Below, piece by piece: positions 16,571 through 25,645 of a stretch of DNA of 64,000 nt. The notes under the pieces are model-generated. The model was not told the DNA's origin, made no database searches, and was given only the letters and a program-made list of their open reading frames with translations. Source of the stretch: Paenibacillus amylolyticus (GTDB lineage Bacteria > Bacillota > Bacilli > Paenibacillales > Paenibacillaceae); NCBI RefSeq assembly GCF_003719335.1, contig NZ_RIAS01000010.1:62001-126000 (forward strand). Reading direction: 5' to 3'. The translations under genes and the position numbers were made by a program. Each line of letters starts with the position of its first letter. The first letter of the stretch is position 1.

Positions 16571-17605
16571 ATGAGGCGTATGAAGAGTGAGAGAAGTGAG
16601 GGGATGAACCAGGTGGAAGACATGAAGAAGGGTCAGCAGACGGAGAAGATGCAGTTGCGGTCGCAGAGGACGGAACAGACACAGGAGTCGCAACAGATGC
16701 AGCCTTCTCAGAGTTGGCAGAACGCGCAGAACTCCCAGAACCCGCAACATTCACATCAAGTCGGTCAACTTTGGACTAAGCAAAATACGCCAAAGACAGG
16801 TCAACTGCAAGCTATGCTGGAGCAAAAACCGCTGTCGCTCATCGTCAGTCTGCCCGGGAATGATCTCGCACTGGCTCAGGCGGCACGGGAGGAAGGTGCG
16901 GATGCTCTGAAGGTGCACTTTAATGTGGGCCATCGCGCAAGCGGCAACCATTTTGGTTCGCTGGATGAATACACCGAGGTATTTCGGGCGATCCGCTCGG
17001 AGTTCGCTGGTCCATTCGGCGTTGTGCCATCCGGGAGTATCGAAGGGACACGGAGAGAAGATGTGGAGCGCCTGGCGGATCTAGGCTTTGATTTCTACTC
17101 GATCTATGCGCATCATCTGCCTTCTTTTATGTTGCAAGACCATGGGCTGGAATCTACGTTTGCGATTAACAACGAGTATGATGTGTCTCTGGTGGCATCT
17201 GCTGCACATTTCGGTTTTACTGCACTGGAGGCTTCGATTGTACCCGGCAAAGAATACGGCACCCCGCTCAGCTTTGCGGACGTGCTTCATTATCGGCAGC
17301 TGGTCTTGCAGGCCGGAGTACCGGTACTTGTTCCTTCCCAGCGTAAGTTGGTACCGGAGGATGTTCCCGTGCTTCATCACAGTGGCATTAAAGCTATTAT
17401 GCTCGGGGCAATGGTTACAGGTAAAACGGAGGATCAACTGCGCAGAGCGGTGAATAGCTTTCGCAATGCGATTGACCGTCTGGGGCAAAAGGAGCCTTTG
17501 GGCTCGGAACGGGATGTTCCGGAATCATCTGCGACTGGACATTCTGACCCTCCCGATCCTACGGAACTTTTAGATGGTTTGGGTTCAGGGAGGGATGGCT
17601 CGTGA
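16571..17605 (+). CDS. Putative TIM-barrel enzyme with Gln-rich N-terminal extension
   Basis: From about residue 88 the protein reads as a (beta/alpha)8 barrel: LSLIVSLPGNDLALAQAARE, GADALKVHFNVGH, FGVVPSGSI, FDFYSIYAHHLPSFM, FTALEASIVPGKEYGTPL, AGVPVLVPSQRKLVPEDV, and a terminal GIKAIMLGAMVTG that resembles phosphate-binding barrels of the NanE/thiazole-synthase class. I do not recognise the exact family. Residues 1-82 are Gln/Ser/Lys-rich, low-complexity and purine-biased, so the true start may be later (ATG 16622 behind AGGTGG, or ATG 16814). The stop overlaps the GTG start of the permease by four bases. A sugar-phosphate epimerase or aldolase role fits the operon but is inference. Confidence 0.6.
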   Translation: MRRMKSERSEGMNQVEDMKKGQQTEKMQLRSQRTEQTQESQQMQPSQSWQNAQNSQNPQHSHQVGQLWTKQNTPKTGQLQAMLEQKPLSLIVSLPGNDLALAQAAREEGADALKVHFNVGHRASGNHFGSLDEYTEVFRAIRSEFAGPFGVVPSGSIEGTRREDVERLADLGFDFYSIYAHHLPSFMLQDHGLESTFAINNEYDVSLVASAAHFGFTALEASIVPGKEYGTPLSFADVLHYRQLVLQAGVPVLVPSQRKLVPEDVPVLHHSGIKAIMLGAMVTGKTEDQLRRAVNSFRNAIDRLGQKEPLGSERDVPESSATGHSDPPDPTELLDGLGSGRDGS

Positions 17606-18516
17606 GCCGATCCAAAAAGCGGAGACGTGGAGGGCCGCTCGCCAGGGAAGCGCAGACTGCTGGCTGGTTGTTTATTTCACCGATGCTGCTGGGCTTTACT
17701 TTGCTGCTTCTGTTTCCAATGGGGCTTGCGTTTTATATGAGCCTGACGGATTGGCCACTGCTTGGGGAGCACCATTTTATCGGACTAGACAATTACCGGG
17801 ATATTATGACGGATGCCATGTTCTGGGAAGTGCTTGGCAATACGGTTTACTTTACGGCAGGTCTGGTGCCGCTGAATATAGTACTCGCTTTGCTGCTCGC
17901 CCTGCTCTTATCTAAAAGCATTCGAGGGATCGGCCTTTTCAGAACGGCCATTTTTGTCCCGGTTATGACATCATTAATTGTTTGGGCCATCGTGTGGAAG
18001 CTGATGTATGCAACGGAGTCGGGGTTAATCAATCAGCTACTATTGATGATGGGCATTAAAGGTCCTGCTTGGCTGTACGATCCGGATCTGGCGATGCCTG
18101 CCGTTATTGTGACGAGTGTGCTGAAAAATGTCGGTCTGAATATGGTGCTGTTCATTGCAGCACTTCAGCAAGTCCCGCGTTCCTTGTACGAAGCGGCGAC
18201 ACTGGACGGCGCGGGTAGGAGGGCTTCTTTTTTCAACGTCACCCTGCCTATGATCACGCCGACCGTATTTCTGACCGTCGTGATGACCGTCATTGGGTCG
18301 CTCAAAGTATTTGGACAGATCTATGTCATGACCCAAGGCGGGCCGAGCAACAGCACGAAAGTTCTGGTCTATTACATCTGGGAAAAAGCATTTAAGCTGT
18401 TTCAGTTCGGCTATGCTTCATCCCTTGCATACGTGCTGTTCCTGATTGTGCTGATTCTGACGCTGCTGCAATGGCAGCTCCGAAAGAGGTGGGTATTTGG
18501 TGAAGGCGATGCCTAG
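17602..18516 (+). CDS. Sugar ABC transporter permease (MalF/UgpA type)
   Basis: A GTG start (17602) overlaps the previous stop (GTGA) behind GGGAGGGA. The 304-residue product starts basic (MSRSKKRRRGG), has six membrane segments, and the binding-protein-dependent EAA loop YEAATLDGAGRRASFFNVTL followed by PMITPT. It is the first of the two channel subunits and pairs with the protein at 18500. Family assignment is secure; the substrate is not. Confidence 0.92.
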   Translation: MSRSKKRRRGGPLAREAQTAGWLFISPMLLGFTLLLLFPMGLAFYMSLTDWPLLGEHHFIGLDNYRDIMTDAMFWEVLGNTVYFTAGLVPLNIVLALLLALLLSKSIRGIGLFRTAIFVPVMTSLIVWAIVWKLMYATESGLINQLLLMMGIKGPAWLYDPDLAMPAVIVTSVLKNVGLNMVLFIAALQQVPRSLYEAATLDGAGRRASFFNVTLPMITPTVFLTVVMTVIGSLKVFGQIYVMTQGGPSNSTKVLVYYIWEKAFKLFQFGYASSLAYVLFLIVLILTLLQWQLRKRWVFGEGDA

Positions 18517-19354
18517 ATTGACAGGCCGGAGGTTCGGGACTGCTGTTGGCACCTATTTGATACTGACGGCAGTTTCGCTGATCATGATTGTTCCGTTGAT
18601 CTGGATGGTCTCGACATCCCTCAAGGAACCGCAGAGCATATTTACCTATCCACCACAGTGGATACCGGACAGCTTGCAATTTCAGAATTATATCGATGTG
18701 TTTCGATTGATTCCGTTTCACCGTTTTTACGGGAATAGTGTGTATATCTCTGCGTTGGTGGTGCTTGGCACGGTGTTTTTTGCCTCGCTTGCGGGGTATG
18801 CCTTTGCCAAGATTCCGTTTAAGGGACGGAATGTGGTTTTTCTCATTTTGCTGAGTGCGATGATGATTCCACATGAAGTCACAGCGATTCCGATGTTTCT
18901 GTTTATGCGGCAGCTGGGGTGGATTGATACGCATCTTCCTCTGATTTTACTGCCGATCTTTGGCGCGGGCGGTGTGTTTGGCATCTTTGTGATGCGGCAG
19001 TTCTTTATTACGGTGCCCACCGAGCTGGAGGAAGCGGCGATGATTGACGGCTGCAGCCGGTTTCGGATTTATTGGCAGATTATGCTTCCCCTTGCCAAGC
19101 CGGGCATGGCGACTCTGACTATTTTTACATTTGTGACGAGCTGGAATGAATTCTTTGATCCGTTGATTTTTATCAATTCGAGAGAGCTGATGACATTGCC
19201 GCTGGGGTTGTCCCTGTTCACGGATGAGGTGGGCACGGCCTGGCAGTATTTGATGAGTGCAACCGTGATGGCGACGGTGCCTCTATTGATCGTCTTTTTC
19301 CTGGCGCAGCGGCGTTTCATTGAGGGTGTGGCGATGACGGGATTGAAGGAGTGA
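18500..19354 (+). CDS. Sugar ABC transporter permease (MalG/UgpE type)
   Basis: The start chosen is GTG 18500, about eight bases after AGAGGTGG; a TTG at 18497 and ATG at 18509 are in frame. The 284-residue protein has six membrane segments and the EAA loop EEAAMIDGCSRFRIYWQIML followed by PLAKPG. It overlaps the end of the first permease gene by 17 bases and completes the importer with the lipoprotein at 15174. Confidence 0.92.
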   Translation: MKAMPRLTGRRFGTAVGTYLILTAVSLIMIVPLIWMVSTSLKEPQSIFTYPPQWIPDSLQFQNYIDVFRLIPFHRFYGNSVYISALVVLGTVFFASLAGYAFAKIPFKGRNVVFLILLSAMMIPHEVTAIPMFLFMRQLGWIDTHLPLILLPIFGAGGVFGIFVMRQFFITVPTELEEAAMIDGCSRFRIYWQIMLPLAKPGMATLTIFTFVTSWNEFFDPLIFINSRELMTLPLGLSLFTDEVGTAWQYLMSATVMATVPLLIVFFLAQRRFIEGVAMTGLKE

Positions 19355-19622
19355 GTGGGATTGGGAAGCGGAGTAAGTAATAAATATGAGGGGGTGTGAA
19401 CATTTGTAACGGTTTGGGAAAAGGGTTGTGGTGGAGTGAGGAGATTGTGTAGCTACTGGGAGGGAAGGGGAGAGTGAGAGAGAACTGAAAGGTAACAGAA
19501 GGATGGATTTAGTACGGTGAGAGCGGGATGAGCGCAAGAGGATCGGGCGAGAGTAGGTAGAGGGATTCAATCCATTATTCATATGGAAGAGCAGCGTATC
19601 GTATGGAAGGGAGAGGGCTCAT
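19355..19622 (+). other. Purine-rich spacer
   Basis: The plus strand is strikingly G/A-biased with many GAGAG and GGGAGG runs. The same bias occurs at 16470-16660 and 21005-21090 in the same operon. No terminator or ORF of note was seen, so the FAD gene may be co-transcribed with the permeases. Confidence 0.4.
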
Positions 19623-21005
19623 TTGAATGAAGTGGCGAATGTCAAAAGGGAAACGGCGGATGTTGTCGTTGTCGGAGGCGGCCCCGCGGGAATAGCGGCG
19701 GCGATTGCAGCAGGGAGGCAGGGTGTTCGCGTGGTGCTAGTGGAACGCTACGGATTTGTTGGCGGGATGTCAACGGCTGCTATGGTTTATCCGTGGATGA
19801 CGTTTCATACCGAGCAGGGTGAGCAGGTCATTCGGGGGATTGCACAGGAGATTGTGGATCGCTTGCAGGCACGCGGCGGTTCTCCCGGGCATCTGCGTGA
19901 TACGGTTGGTTTTGTGCATAGCGTGACACCGTACGATCCGGCCGTCTATCAGGTGGTCGCGGCAGAAATGTTGAAAGAGGCGGGTGTTCGGCTGTTGCTG
20001 CACAGCTTCGTAGATGGTGTTACTGCGGTGGATGACCGAGTAGAAGCGGTGCGAGTGACGAACAAATCCGGTCAGCTGGAGATTCAGGCGAACGTATTTG
20101 TCGATGCGAGCGGTGATGCGGATGTGGCTTATCTGGCTGGGGCCGCTATAGCGAAGGGGCGGGAGGAAGACAGCCAGTCTCAGCCCATGACGATGAAGTT
20201 CCGTATGCGCGGCGTGGATCTCGGGCGTGTGAAGCAGTATATGCAGGAGCATCCGGAGGATTTTTATGAGAAAACACCGTTTGCCGAATTGGATACGATT
20301 CCGTTGACGGGCGTGAGCGGCTTCTATTCACACTGGAAGAAAGCGGCGGTGCCGATTCAACGCGATCAGGTGTTATTTTTTACCGGACCGGCGGCAGATG
20401 AAGTGCTGATTAACTGTACCCGGGTGCAGGGGCTTGATGCCACCAATGCTGTGGATTTAACCGAAGCTGAACAGGAAGGACGAAAGCAGGTGCTGATGAT
20501 TGCCGAATTTCTGCGGAACGATGTGCCGGGTTTCGAACGAGCTTCGATCTCGGCTGTAGCCCCACAGATCGGTATTCGTGAATCCAGACGTGTCATTGGG
20601 CTTTATGCGTTGACTCAGGACGATGTAGTTGCAGGGCGGAAGTTCGAAGATGTGATCGCCAGAAGTGGCTATCCTGTTGACATTCATGATCCATCTGGAC
20701 AAGGCGTGACGGCAGCTTTTATTCAGGGTGATGGTGCGTATGATATTCCCTATCGTTCTCTGCTCTCGCAAAATATCAGCAACTTGCTGGCTGCCGGACG
20801 CTGTATCTCCACGACACATGAGGCTCACGCTACAACCAGACTGACTCCAAGCTGTATGGCAACGGGAGAAGCTGCGGGAACAGCTGCGGCTATGGCAGTA
20901 AAGCTGAAACTTGCGCCTGCGAATCTTCCTGTATCACTGTTGCAAGCAGAGTTGCGCCAAAATGGTGTGGCAATTGGAGTGGAACAGGGAAGTGAGGGCA
21001 AATGA
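19623..21005 (+). CDS. FAD-dependent oxidoreductase
   Basis: A 460-residue protein with a TTG start at 19623 behind GGGAGAGGG. It has the Rossmann dinucleotide motif VVVVGGGPAGIAAAIAAGRQ (residues about 14-33), followed by VVLVERYGFVGGMSTAAMV, a typical start of the FAD_oxidored family, and a C-terminal FAD-contact region (LLAAGRCISTTHEAHATTRL, then TPSCMATGEAAGTAAAM). Members oxidise small hydroxylated or carbohydrate-like substrates, often next to sugar operons. Here it follows a YesMN-controlled importer and a TIM-barrel protein, suggesting catabolism of the imported compound. The substrate is unknown. Confidence 0.8.
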   Translation: MNEVANVKRETADVVVVGGGPAGIAAAIAAGRQGVRVVLVERYGFVGGMSTAAMVYPWMTFHTEQGEQVIRGIAQEIVDRLQARGGSPGHLRDTVGFVHSVTPYDPAVYQVVAAEMLKEAGVRLLLHSFVDGVTAVDDRVEAVRVTNKSGQLEIQANVFVDASGDADVAYLAGAAIAKGREEDSQSQPMTMKFRMRGVDLGRVKQYMQEHPEDFYEKTPFAELDTIPLTGVSGFYSHWKKAAVPIQRDQVLFFTGPAADEVLINCTRVQGLDATNAVDLTEAEQEGRKQVLMIAEFLRNDVPGFERASISAVAPQIGIRESRRVIGLYALTQDDVVAGRKFEDVIARSGYPVDIHDPSGQGVTAAFIQGDGAYDIPYRSLLSQNISNLLAAGRCISTTHEAHATTRLTPSCMATGEAAGTAAAMAVKLKLAPANLPVSLLQAELRQNGVAIGVEQGSEGK

Positions 21006-21154
21006 TGCTACGGTCTGAGCAAAGAGTCGGGGGAGAATGAGCGTTGAAGTGAGGGTAAGGGAACAGGGGGAAAGCGAGGTATGACGACAACGAAGGAGAG
21101 TGATACTCGCCTAAAACATTAAGTATAAGATTAGCGTAACCGCACAGTGATGAA

Positions 21155-21355
21155 ATTCTAACGATCACCAGAAGCCTTATTCGGGCAAAAAAGTAGTCAT
21201 AAACATTCTAACGATCCCCAGTGACGCTATTTTGCCGAGATTGCTCCGAATGGGGCGGAAAATGATCGGAATCAGCAAAATAAGCTTCCTACGGATCGTT
21301 AGAATTGAAAATGCCTCAAAAATGGCTAAATAAGCTCATCTGAGATCGTTAGAAT
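21155..21355. repeat. Four-copy symmetrical repeat of ATTCTAACGATC
   Basis: ATTCTAACGATC occurs at 21155-21166 and 21205-21216; its inverse GATCGTTAGAAT occurs at 21294-21305 and 21344-21355. Each pair is exactly 50 bases apart, so the whole 201-base block is symmetrical and can fold into two nested stems. The block is non-coding. Confidence 0.8.
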
Positions 21356-21357
21356 TC

Positions 21358-21398
21358 AAAAGCTCCAATTCCATGAAAAATGTGGAACTGGAGCTTTT
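21358..21398. terminator. Bidirectional Rho-independent terminator
   Basis: AAAAGCTCCAATTCCA (21358-21373) pairs with TGGAACTGGAGCTTTT (21383-21398), with one mismatch. It separates the FAD gene from the minus-strand gln operon. The stretch 21399-21582 repeats TTCGAACCGTTGC twice (21403 and 21536 regions) and has no gene. Confidence 0.8.
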
Positions 21399-21582
21399 AA
21401 ACTTCGAACCGTTGCTTTGCTTAGCTCATATTTTGGGCGGTTCCACTTCGAGTATTGAAGCTGGAAAGTTGAATCGCGAGCAACCGTAGCGGTTGCCTCA
21501 AACTGTTCAACATGGAGCACTAGAGCAGCTTCGCTTCGAACCGTTGCCACAAGCAACTGAAACAAAACAACGGTTCAACTCC

Positions 21583-22233
21583 CTAGTTCATTCGCGCCTC
21601 AAGCCTTCTGGCGACGATCGAGAGGGAGTAGTTGATGATGAAATACAGTGCAGCAGCGAGCAACAACGCCGGGATGATGTAATCGAAGCTTTGACCGCCG
21701 AGGATCTGCACATTGCGCATTAGCTCCGGCAAGGAGATGATGATTGCCAGTGACGTATCCTTCAGCAGTGAGATGAACTGGCTTACCATGGGCGGAGACA
21801 TGCGGCGCAGAGCCTGTGGCATGATGATGCCGCTGAGCGTCTGCATGTAGCTTAGGCCAGAGGAGCGGGCTGCTTCCACTTGACCACGTTCTACAGACTT
21901 AAGGCCGCTTCGCACGATTTCAGCGATCATGGCGCCTTCAAACAAACTTAATCCCACCACCGTGGACCAAAAGGGTGGCATTTTAATGCCAAGCTGTGGC
22001 AGCACGATATGGATAAAAAAGATGATGAGCAGCAGCGGCAGGTTACGAATGGTGTCTACGATGACCGCCACAATCTGGGAGAGGACGGGGATTCGTGTAA
22101 ATCGTATGGTACCGAGCAGTGTGCCCAGCACAAAGCTGAACACAATGGATAAGCCCGCGACCTGCAGGGTCACCCAAAATCCTTGCAACAGGAAACGAAG
22201 GTTAGGCCATTCATAGGCCCCGCTAAAGTCCAT
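21583..22233 (-). CDS. glnP: Amino-acid ABC transporter permease (GlnP-like)
   Basis: The start is the ATG at 22233 (MDFSGAYEW) behind AAGGAGGC; the longer frame upstream is not supported. The 216-residue protein has about five membrane segments and the polar amino-acid permease motif VEAARSSGLSYMQTLSGIIM followed by PQALR. It is the last gene of a minus-strand set in the order ATPase, binding protein, permease, permease, the order of B. subtilis glnQHMP. Glutamine or glutamate uptake is therefore the likely role. Confidence 0.85.
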   Translation of the reverse strand: MDFSGAYEWPNLRFLLQGFWVTLQVAGLSIVFSFVLGTLLGTIRFTRIPVLSQIVAVIVDTIRNLPLLLIIFFIHIVLPQLGIKMPPFWSTVVGLSLFEGAMIAEIVRSGLKSVERGQVEAARSSGLSYMQTLSGIIMPQALRRMSPPMVSQFISLLKDTSLAIIISLPELMRNVQILGGQSFDYIIPALLLAAALYFIINYSLSIVARRLEARMN

Positions 22234-22424
22234 ACATCCGATGCCTCCTTCGGTGAGCAATATATGTTCAATGCGTGATGCGCGTAGGCTGTGGTACATG
22301 TTCAAGACGAAACATATGCAACATGGAGACGGAGCATAGAATATAGAGCATTCCAAACGGCATGTGGAGCCTTGTTTAAGGCTGGTCTTGGGGAATCACC
22401 ACATGTGACTGGATTAGATATGCC

Positions 22425-23147
22425 CTACATCGTAACCTGCCCGGCAGGTTTGTTTTTCTTCGGTTTCCCTTTGGGTTTGCGTGCTTCTGCATCACTCTGT
22501 CCAAATCTGCGTTCCATATAATGCACCAGGAAGCTGAGCGGTAAGGTCAGTGTCAGATAGAATAGGGCAACGATGGTGTAGACGCTTAGGGGCTGGAACG
22601 TATCGGAGTTCACAATGTCGGCAAAATACATCAAGTCCATGCCCGCCACAACGGCCAGGATGGATGAGTTTTTGACCAGATTAATAAATTGGTTGCCAAT
22701 GGAAGGCAATACAATTTTGATCGCTTGCGGCAGGATGATCAGGTTCATGGCCTGTACATAAGACAGTCCCGATGAACGTGCCGCCTCCAGTTGACCGCGA
22801 GGTACAGTTTGAATGCCTGCCCGAATCGCTTCCGCGATGAAAACGGCCGTATAGATGGTTAGTCCCAGTGTGCCTGCGACAAATCCATCCAGCGAAATAC
22901 CCAGCGAGGGCAGTCCAAGATAGAAAAAAAACACCACCAGCAGCAACGGAATGTTGCGGATAAACTCCACAAAGGCCGTACCAAACCAGTTCAACGGTTT
23001 GACCGGTGAGATTCGAAAGATCGCCAGAATGGCCCCCAGCACAAAGCTGCCAATCAGAGCCATCACGCTCACTTGAATCGTATTCAGAAATCCTTCCATA
23101 AAGCGATCGGAGTGTCTGAACAGTACGCTGAAATCCAATGTGCCCAT
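22425..23147 (-). CDS. glnM: Amino-acid ABC transporter permease (GlnM-like)
   Basis: The start chosen is the ATG at 23147 (MGTLDFSVLFRHSDRFMEGF); the 31 preceding codons of the frame look non-coding. The 240-residue product has the family permease signature LEAARSSGLSYVQAMNLIIL followed by PQAIK, and about five membrane segments. The C-terminus is basic (RKPKGKPKKNKPAG). It forms the channel with the GlnP-like subunit encoded about 190 bases downstream. Confidence 0.85.
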   Translation of the reverse strand: MGTLDFSVLFRHSDRFMEGFLNTIQVSVMALIGSFVLGAILAIFRISPVKPLNWFGTAFVEFIRNIPLLLVVFFFYLGLPSLGISLDGFVAGTLGLTIYTAVFIAEAIRAGIQTVPRGQLEAARSSGLSYVQAMNLIILPQAIKIVLPSIGNQFINLVKNSSILAVVAGMDLMYFADIVNSDTFQPLSVYTIVALFYLTLTLPLSFLVHYMERRFGQSDAEARKPKGKPKKNKPAGQVTM

Positions 23148-23414
23148 AACAAGAGCCCCCGTTCTCCAGGTGTGAAAATAAAACAACAGCGCATCTGCTG
23201 TATGCGAATCTCTCACATACAGTAGATGCTTGCAGTACATATGGAATGTTTAGCCGACGGTGGACTATTCCATCATCAGGTACATGGACTATTTCCTTCG
23301 TTAGTTGCATAAACTGCCTTGTCATCAGGGTCTATACTTCGCGTCATCAGACGCATAGAATAACTCACAACAAGCCCTCAATACACCGCGCCACTTTAAG
23401 TAGTCTGTTAAACG

Positions 23415-24254
23415 TTATTCAGGCTTGCTGCCCAGCCACTTTTCATGCAACGTGTCATACTCACCGCTATCCTTCAGGGATTTCAGCATCTTGTTCACTT
23501 CTTCTACAAAAGCCGTATCGCCCTTGCGAATCGCCATGCCATAAGGCTCGCTTGTGAAGTTGCCGCCAACCAGCTTGTAGTTGTTGTCCGTCTGTTGCAT
23601 GCCAATGAGGATGATGTTATCGGTCGTCAGCGCTTCACCTTTGCCTGCTTTCAGCGCTGTAAACGCATCTTGATAATTATCAAACTCCAGCACTTCGGCT
23701 TTCGGTGCTTTCTCCCGAATGTTCTGTGCAGACGTAGAGCCTTTCACGGCAAGCACCTTCACACCATCCAGGCTCTCCAGACCAGCGATGGCACTATCAT
23801 TTTTCACCAGAAGGGATTGGCCTGCTTCGAAGTACACATCACTGAAATCCACTTGCTCTTTCCGCTCATCCGTAATGGTCATCGTAGCAATGATGATGTC
23901 GATATCTCCGTTTTGCAGCATCGGTATCCGTGTTTTGGACGTCACTTCTTTCAGTTCAACCTTCGTTTCATCTCCCAGAATCTGCTTGGCGAGTGCCTTG
24001 GCAATATCGATATCGAAGCCTTCCACATCTCCGCTTGCCGGGTCTTTGAGTCCAAATAACTTCGTGTCATATTTCACGCCAGCAATCAGCTTGCCGCGTT
24101 CCTTAATCCGTTCAATCGTTCCTTGTGCTTCTGCGTCGCCCCCACCGCTCGCGGAAGGTGTATTTGTACCAGTGGAGTTACAGCCAGATAATACGAGTGA
24201 TAGCATAAGCACCAACACTAAGGTTAAAGACGGGAACTTCATCATATTTTTCAT
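23415..24254 (-). CDS. glnH: Amino-acid ABC transporter substrate-binding lipoprotein (GlnH-like)
   Basis: The start is the ATG at 24254 behind AAAGGGG. The 279-residue protein has a lipoprotein signal (LMLSLVLSGCNST) and the family 3 solute-binding fold: RGKLIAGVKYDTKLFGLKDP, VEGFDIDIAKALAKQILGDE, SKTRIPMLQNGDIDIIIATM, and TDERKEQVDFSDVYF. These match my memory of B. subtilis GlnH and relatives closely. Substrate glutamine/glutamate is the best guess; other polar amino acids are possible. Confidence 0.87.
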   Translation of the reverse strand: MKNMMKFPSLTLVLVLMLSLVLSGCNSTGTNTPSASGGGDAEAQGTIERIKERGKLIAGVKYDTKLFGLKDPASGDVEGFDIDIAKALAKQILGDETKVELKEVTSKTRIPMLQNGDIDIIIATMTITDERKEQVDFSDVYFEAGQSLLVKNDSAIAGLESLDGVKVLAVKGSTSAQNIREKAPKAEVLEFDNYQDAFTALKAGKGEALTTDNIILIGMQQTDNNYKLVGGNFTSEPYGMAIRKGDTAFVEEVNKMLKSLKDSGEYDTLHEKWLGSKPE

Positions 24255-24491
24255 CAATTTAAGACCCCTTTCAAAATGTGGAGTGAGCATAAATGATTGA
24301 TTAACGTCTAAGTGAGAATAGCTTTTGTCTGTAAAGCCAAGCTTTATTTTTCCTGAGTTTAAGGCTTACCTGTGTTTACTTCGTGGTGGTTGATCTGATG
24401 TGAGTTTAGGAGTGTTGATTGGAGTTAAGCCTAACCATTGCTCATTAGCCATGGTAGTTATGCATCTGGATGAAAGAAATATGGTGCTAAT

Positions 24492-25220
24492 CTAATGATG
24501 GATCAGGCGGCTAAGAAACTGTTGTGCTCTTTCTTCTCGGGGGTTGTCAAAAAAATCTACTGCGGATGCCTCTTCTACGATACGGCCCTCGTCCATGAAA
24601 ATGACCCGGTCTGCCACCTCGCGGGCAAAGCCCATCTCGTGGGTAACGACCACCATGGTCATGCCATTGTGGGCAAGGGAGCGCATCACATCCAGAACCT
24701 CTCCGATCATCTCGGGATCAAGGGCGGACGTCGGTTCGTCAAAAAGCATAATCTTCGGCTCCATGGCGAGTCCTCTCGCAATGGCTACACGCTGCTGTTG
24801 TCCACCGGACAACTGGGAAGGGTAACTGTCTGCTTTATCGGCAATGCCGACCCGCTCCAGGTATTTCATAGCGGTCGCTACGGCTTGGGCTTTAGGTTGT
24901 TTACGCACCTTGACGGGTGCAAGAGTGATGTTGTCGATGACTTTTTTGTGGGGATACAGATTGAAATGTTGAAAAACCATGCCGATGTCGCGGCGGAAGA
25001 GGTTGATGTCCACCTTTTTCTGATGCAGAGGAACGCCGCTGACAACGAGCTCACCTTCACTGATGGTCTCCAGGCGGTTAATACAGCGGAGCAGCGTACT
25101 TTTGCCAGAGCCCGAAGGTCCGACAATAACGACCACTTCTCCTTCTTCGATACGAAGATGAATATCCTTGAGGACATGGAAATGACCGAAATGCTTTTGC
25201 ACACGTTTAAATTCAATCAA
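24492..25220 (-). CDS. glnQ: Amino-acid ABC transporter ATPase (GlnQ-like)
   Basis: The likely start is TTG 25220 ([12 protein letters not shown]) with AAAGGGTGTG upstream; a TTG seven codons earlier is also in frame. Features: Walker [12 protein letters not shown]-loop [15 protein letters not shown], signature [17 protein letters not shown], Walker [14 protein letters not shown], and switch His in [10 protein letters not shown]. It is the first gene of the glnQHMP-like operon and energises uptake. A gap of about 237 bases to glnH holds no supported gene. Confidence 0.9.
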   Translation of the reverse strand: MIEFKRVQKHFGHFHVLKDIHLRIEEGEVVVIVGPSGSGKSTLLRCINRLETISEGELVVSGVPLHQKKVDINLFRRDIGMVFQHFNLYPHKKVIDNITLAPVKVRKQPKAQAVATAMKYLERVGIADKADSYPSQLSGGQQQRVAIARGLAMEPKIMLFDEPTSALDPEMIGEVLDVMRSLAHNGMTMVVVTHEMGFAREVADRVIFMDEGRIVEEASAVDFFDNPREERAQQFLSRLIHH

Positions 25221-25241
25221 GAACACACACCCTTTCTGCAA

Positions 25242-25645
25242 TGGAGAGTATAAATGGAATAAAAAGGTATTATTGCAAAGTGGTTATTTAATCATACATA
25301 GACATCCTGCTAATAGCAATTGGTCTGTAATAAAACGTGACATAAGTAATGGGTTTAATAGGGCTGAAGCCCAAATTTACGTTATATATATGTTATATAG
25401 TTAATTTTATTGTGACGAATGCTGACAGAAAAATGATTCGATACTCCTAGTTTATTTACAATGACTGGAATTGATGTATGTTGTAAACTGGAATTGGTGT
25501 CCTGTTTTTATAAACGGGCTAACAAAATATAAATAACAAATAACATCAAGTTCACTCCGTACATGGCAAAAAAGCTTAACCCGTCACTACAGTACCGTTG
25601 ATATGATGAAACGAGAGAATCGAGTAGAGAGGATGACTGCGTACC
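25242..25645. other. Divergent intergenic region (gln operon / GH28)
   Basis: A 400-base A+T-rich gap between the divergent glnQ and GH28 genes. It must hold both promoters. I could not single out a convincing pair, nor a convincing GlnR/TnrA box. GAGAGGA about 17 bases before 25646 is the probable ribosome site of the GH28 gene. Confidence 0.4.

Noticed and set aside
16118-16750. 210-codon minus-strand frame over the solute-binding protein end and purine-rich spacer
   Set aside because: Leu/Arg/His-rich low-complexity translation of purine-rich DNA read backwards; not a gene.
24495-25253. 252-codon plus-strand frame across the glnQ region
   Set aside because: Exact antisense of the GlnQ-like ATPase with its Walker motifs; a shadow frame.
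25380-25420. A+T-rich TTATATATATGTTATATAG as a GlnR/TnrA box upstream of glnQ
   Set aside because: It does not fit the TGTNA-N7-TNACA spacing; only general A+T-richness remains.
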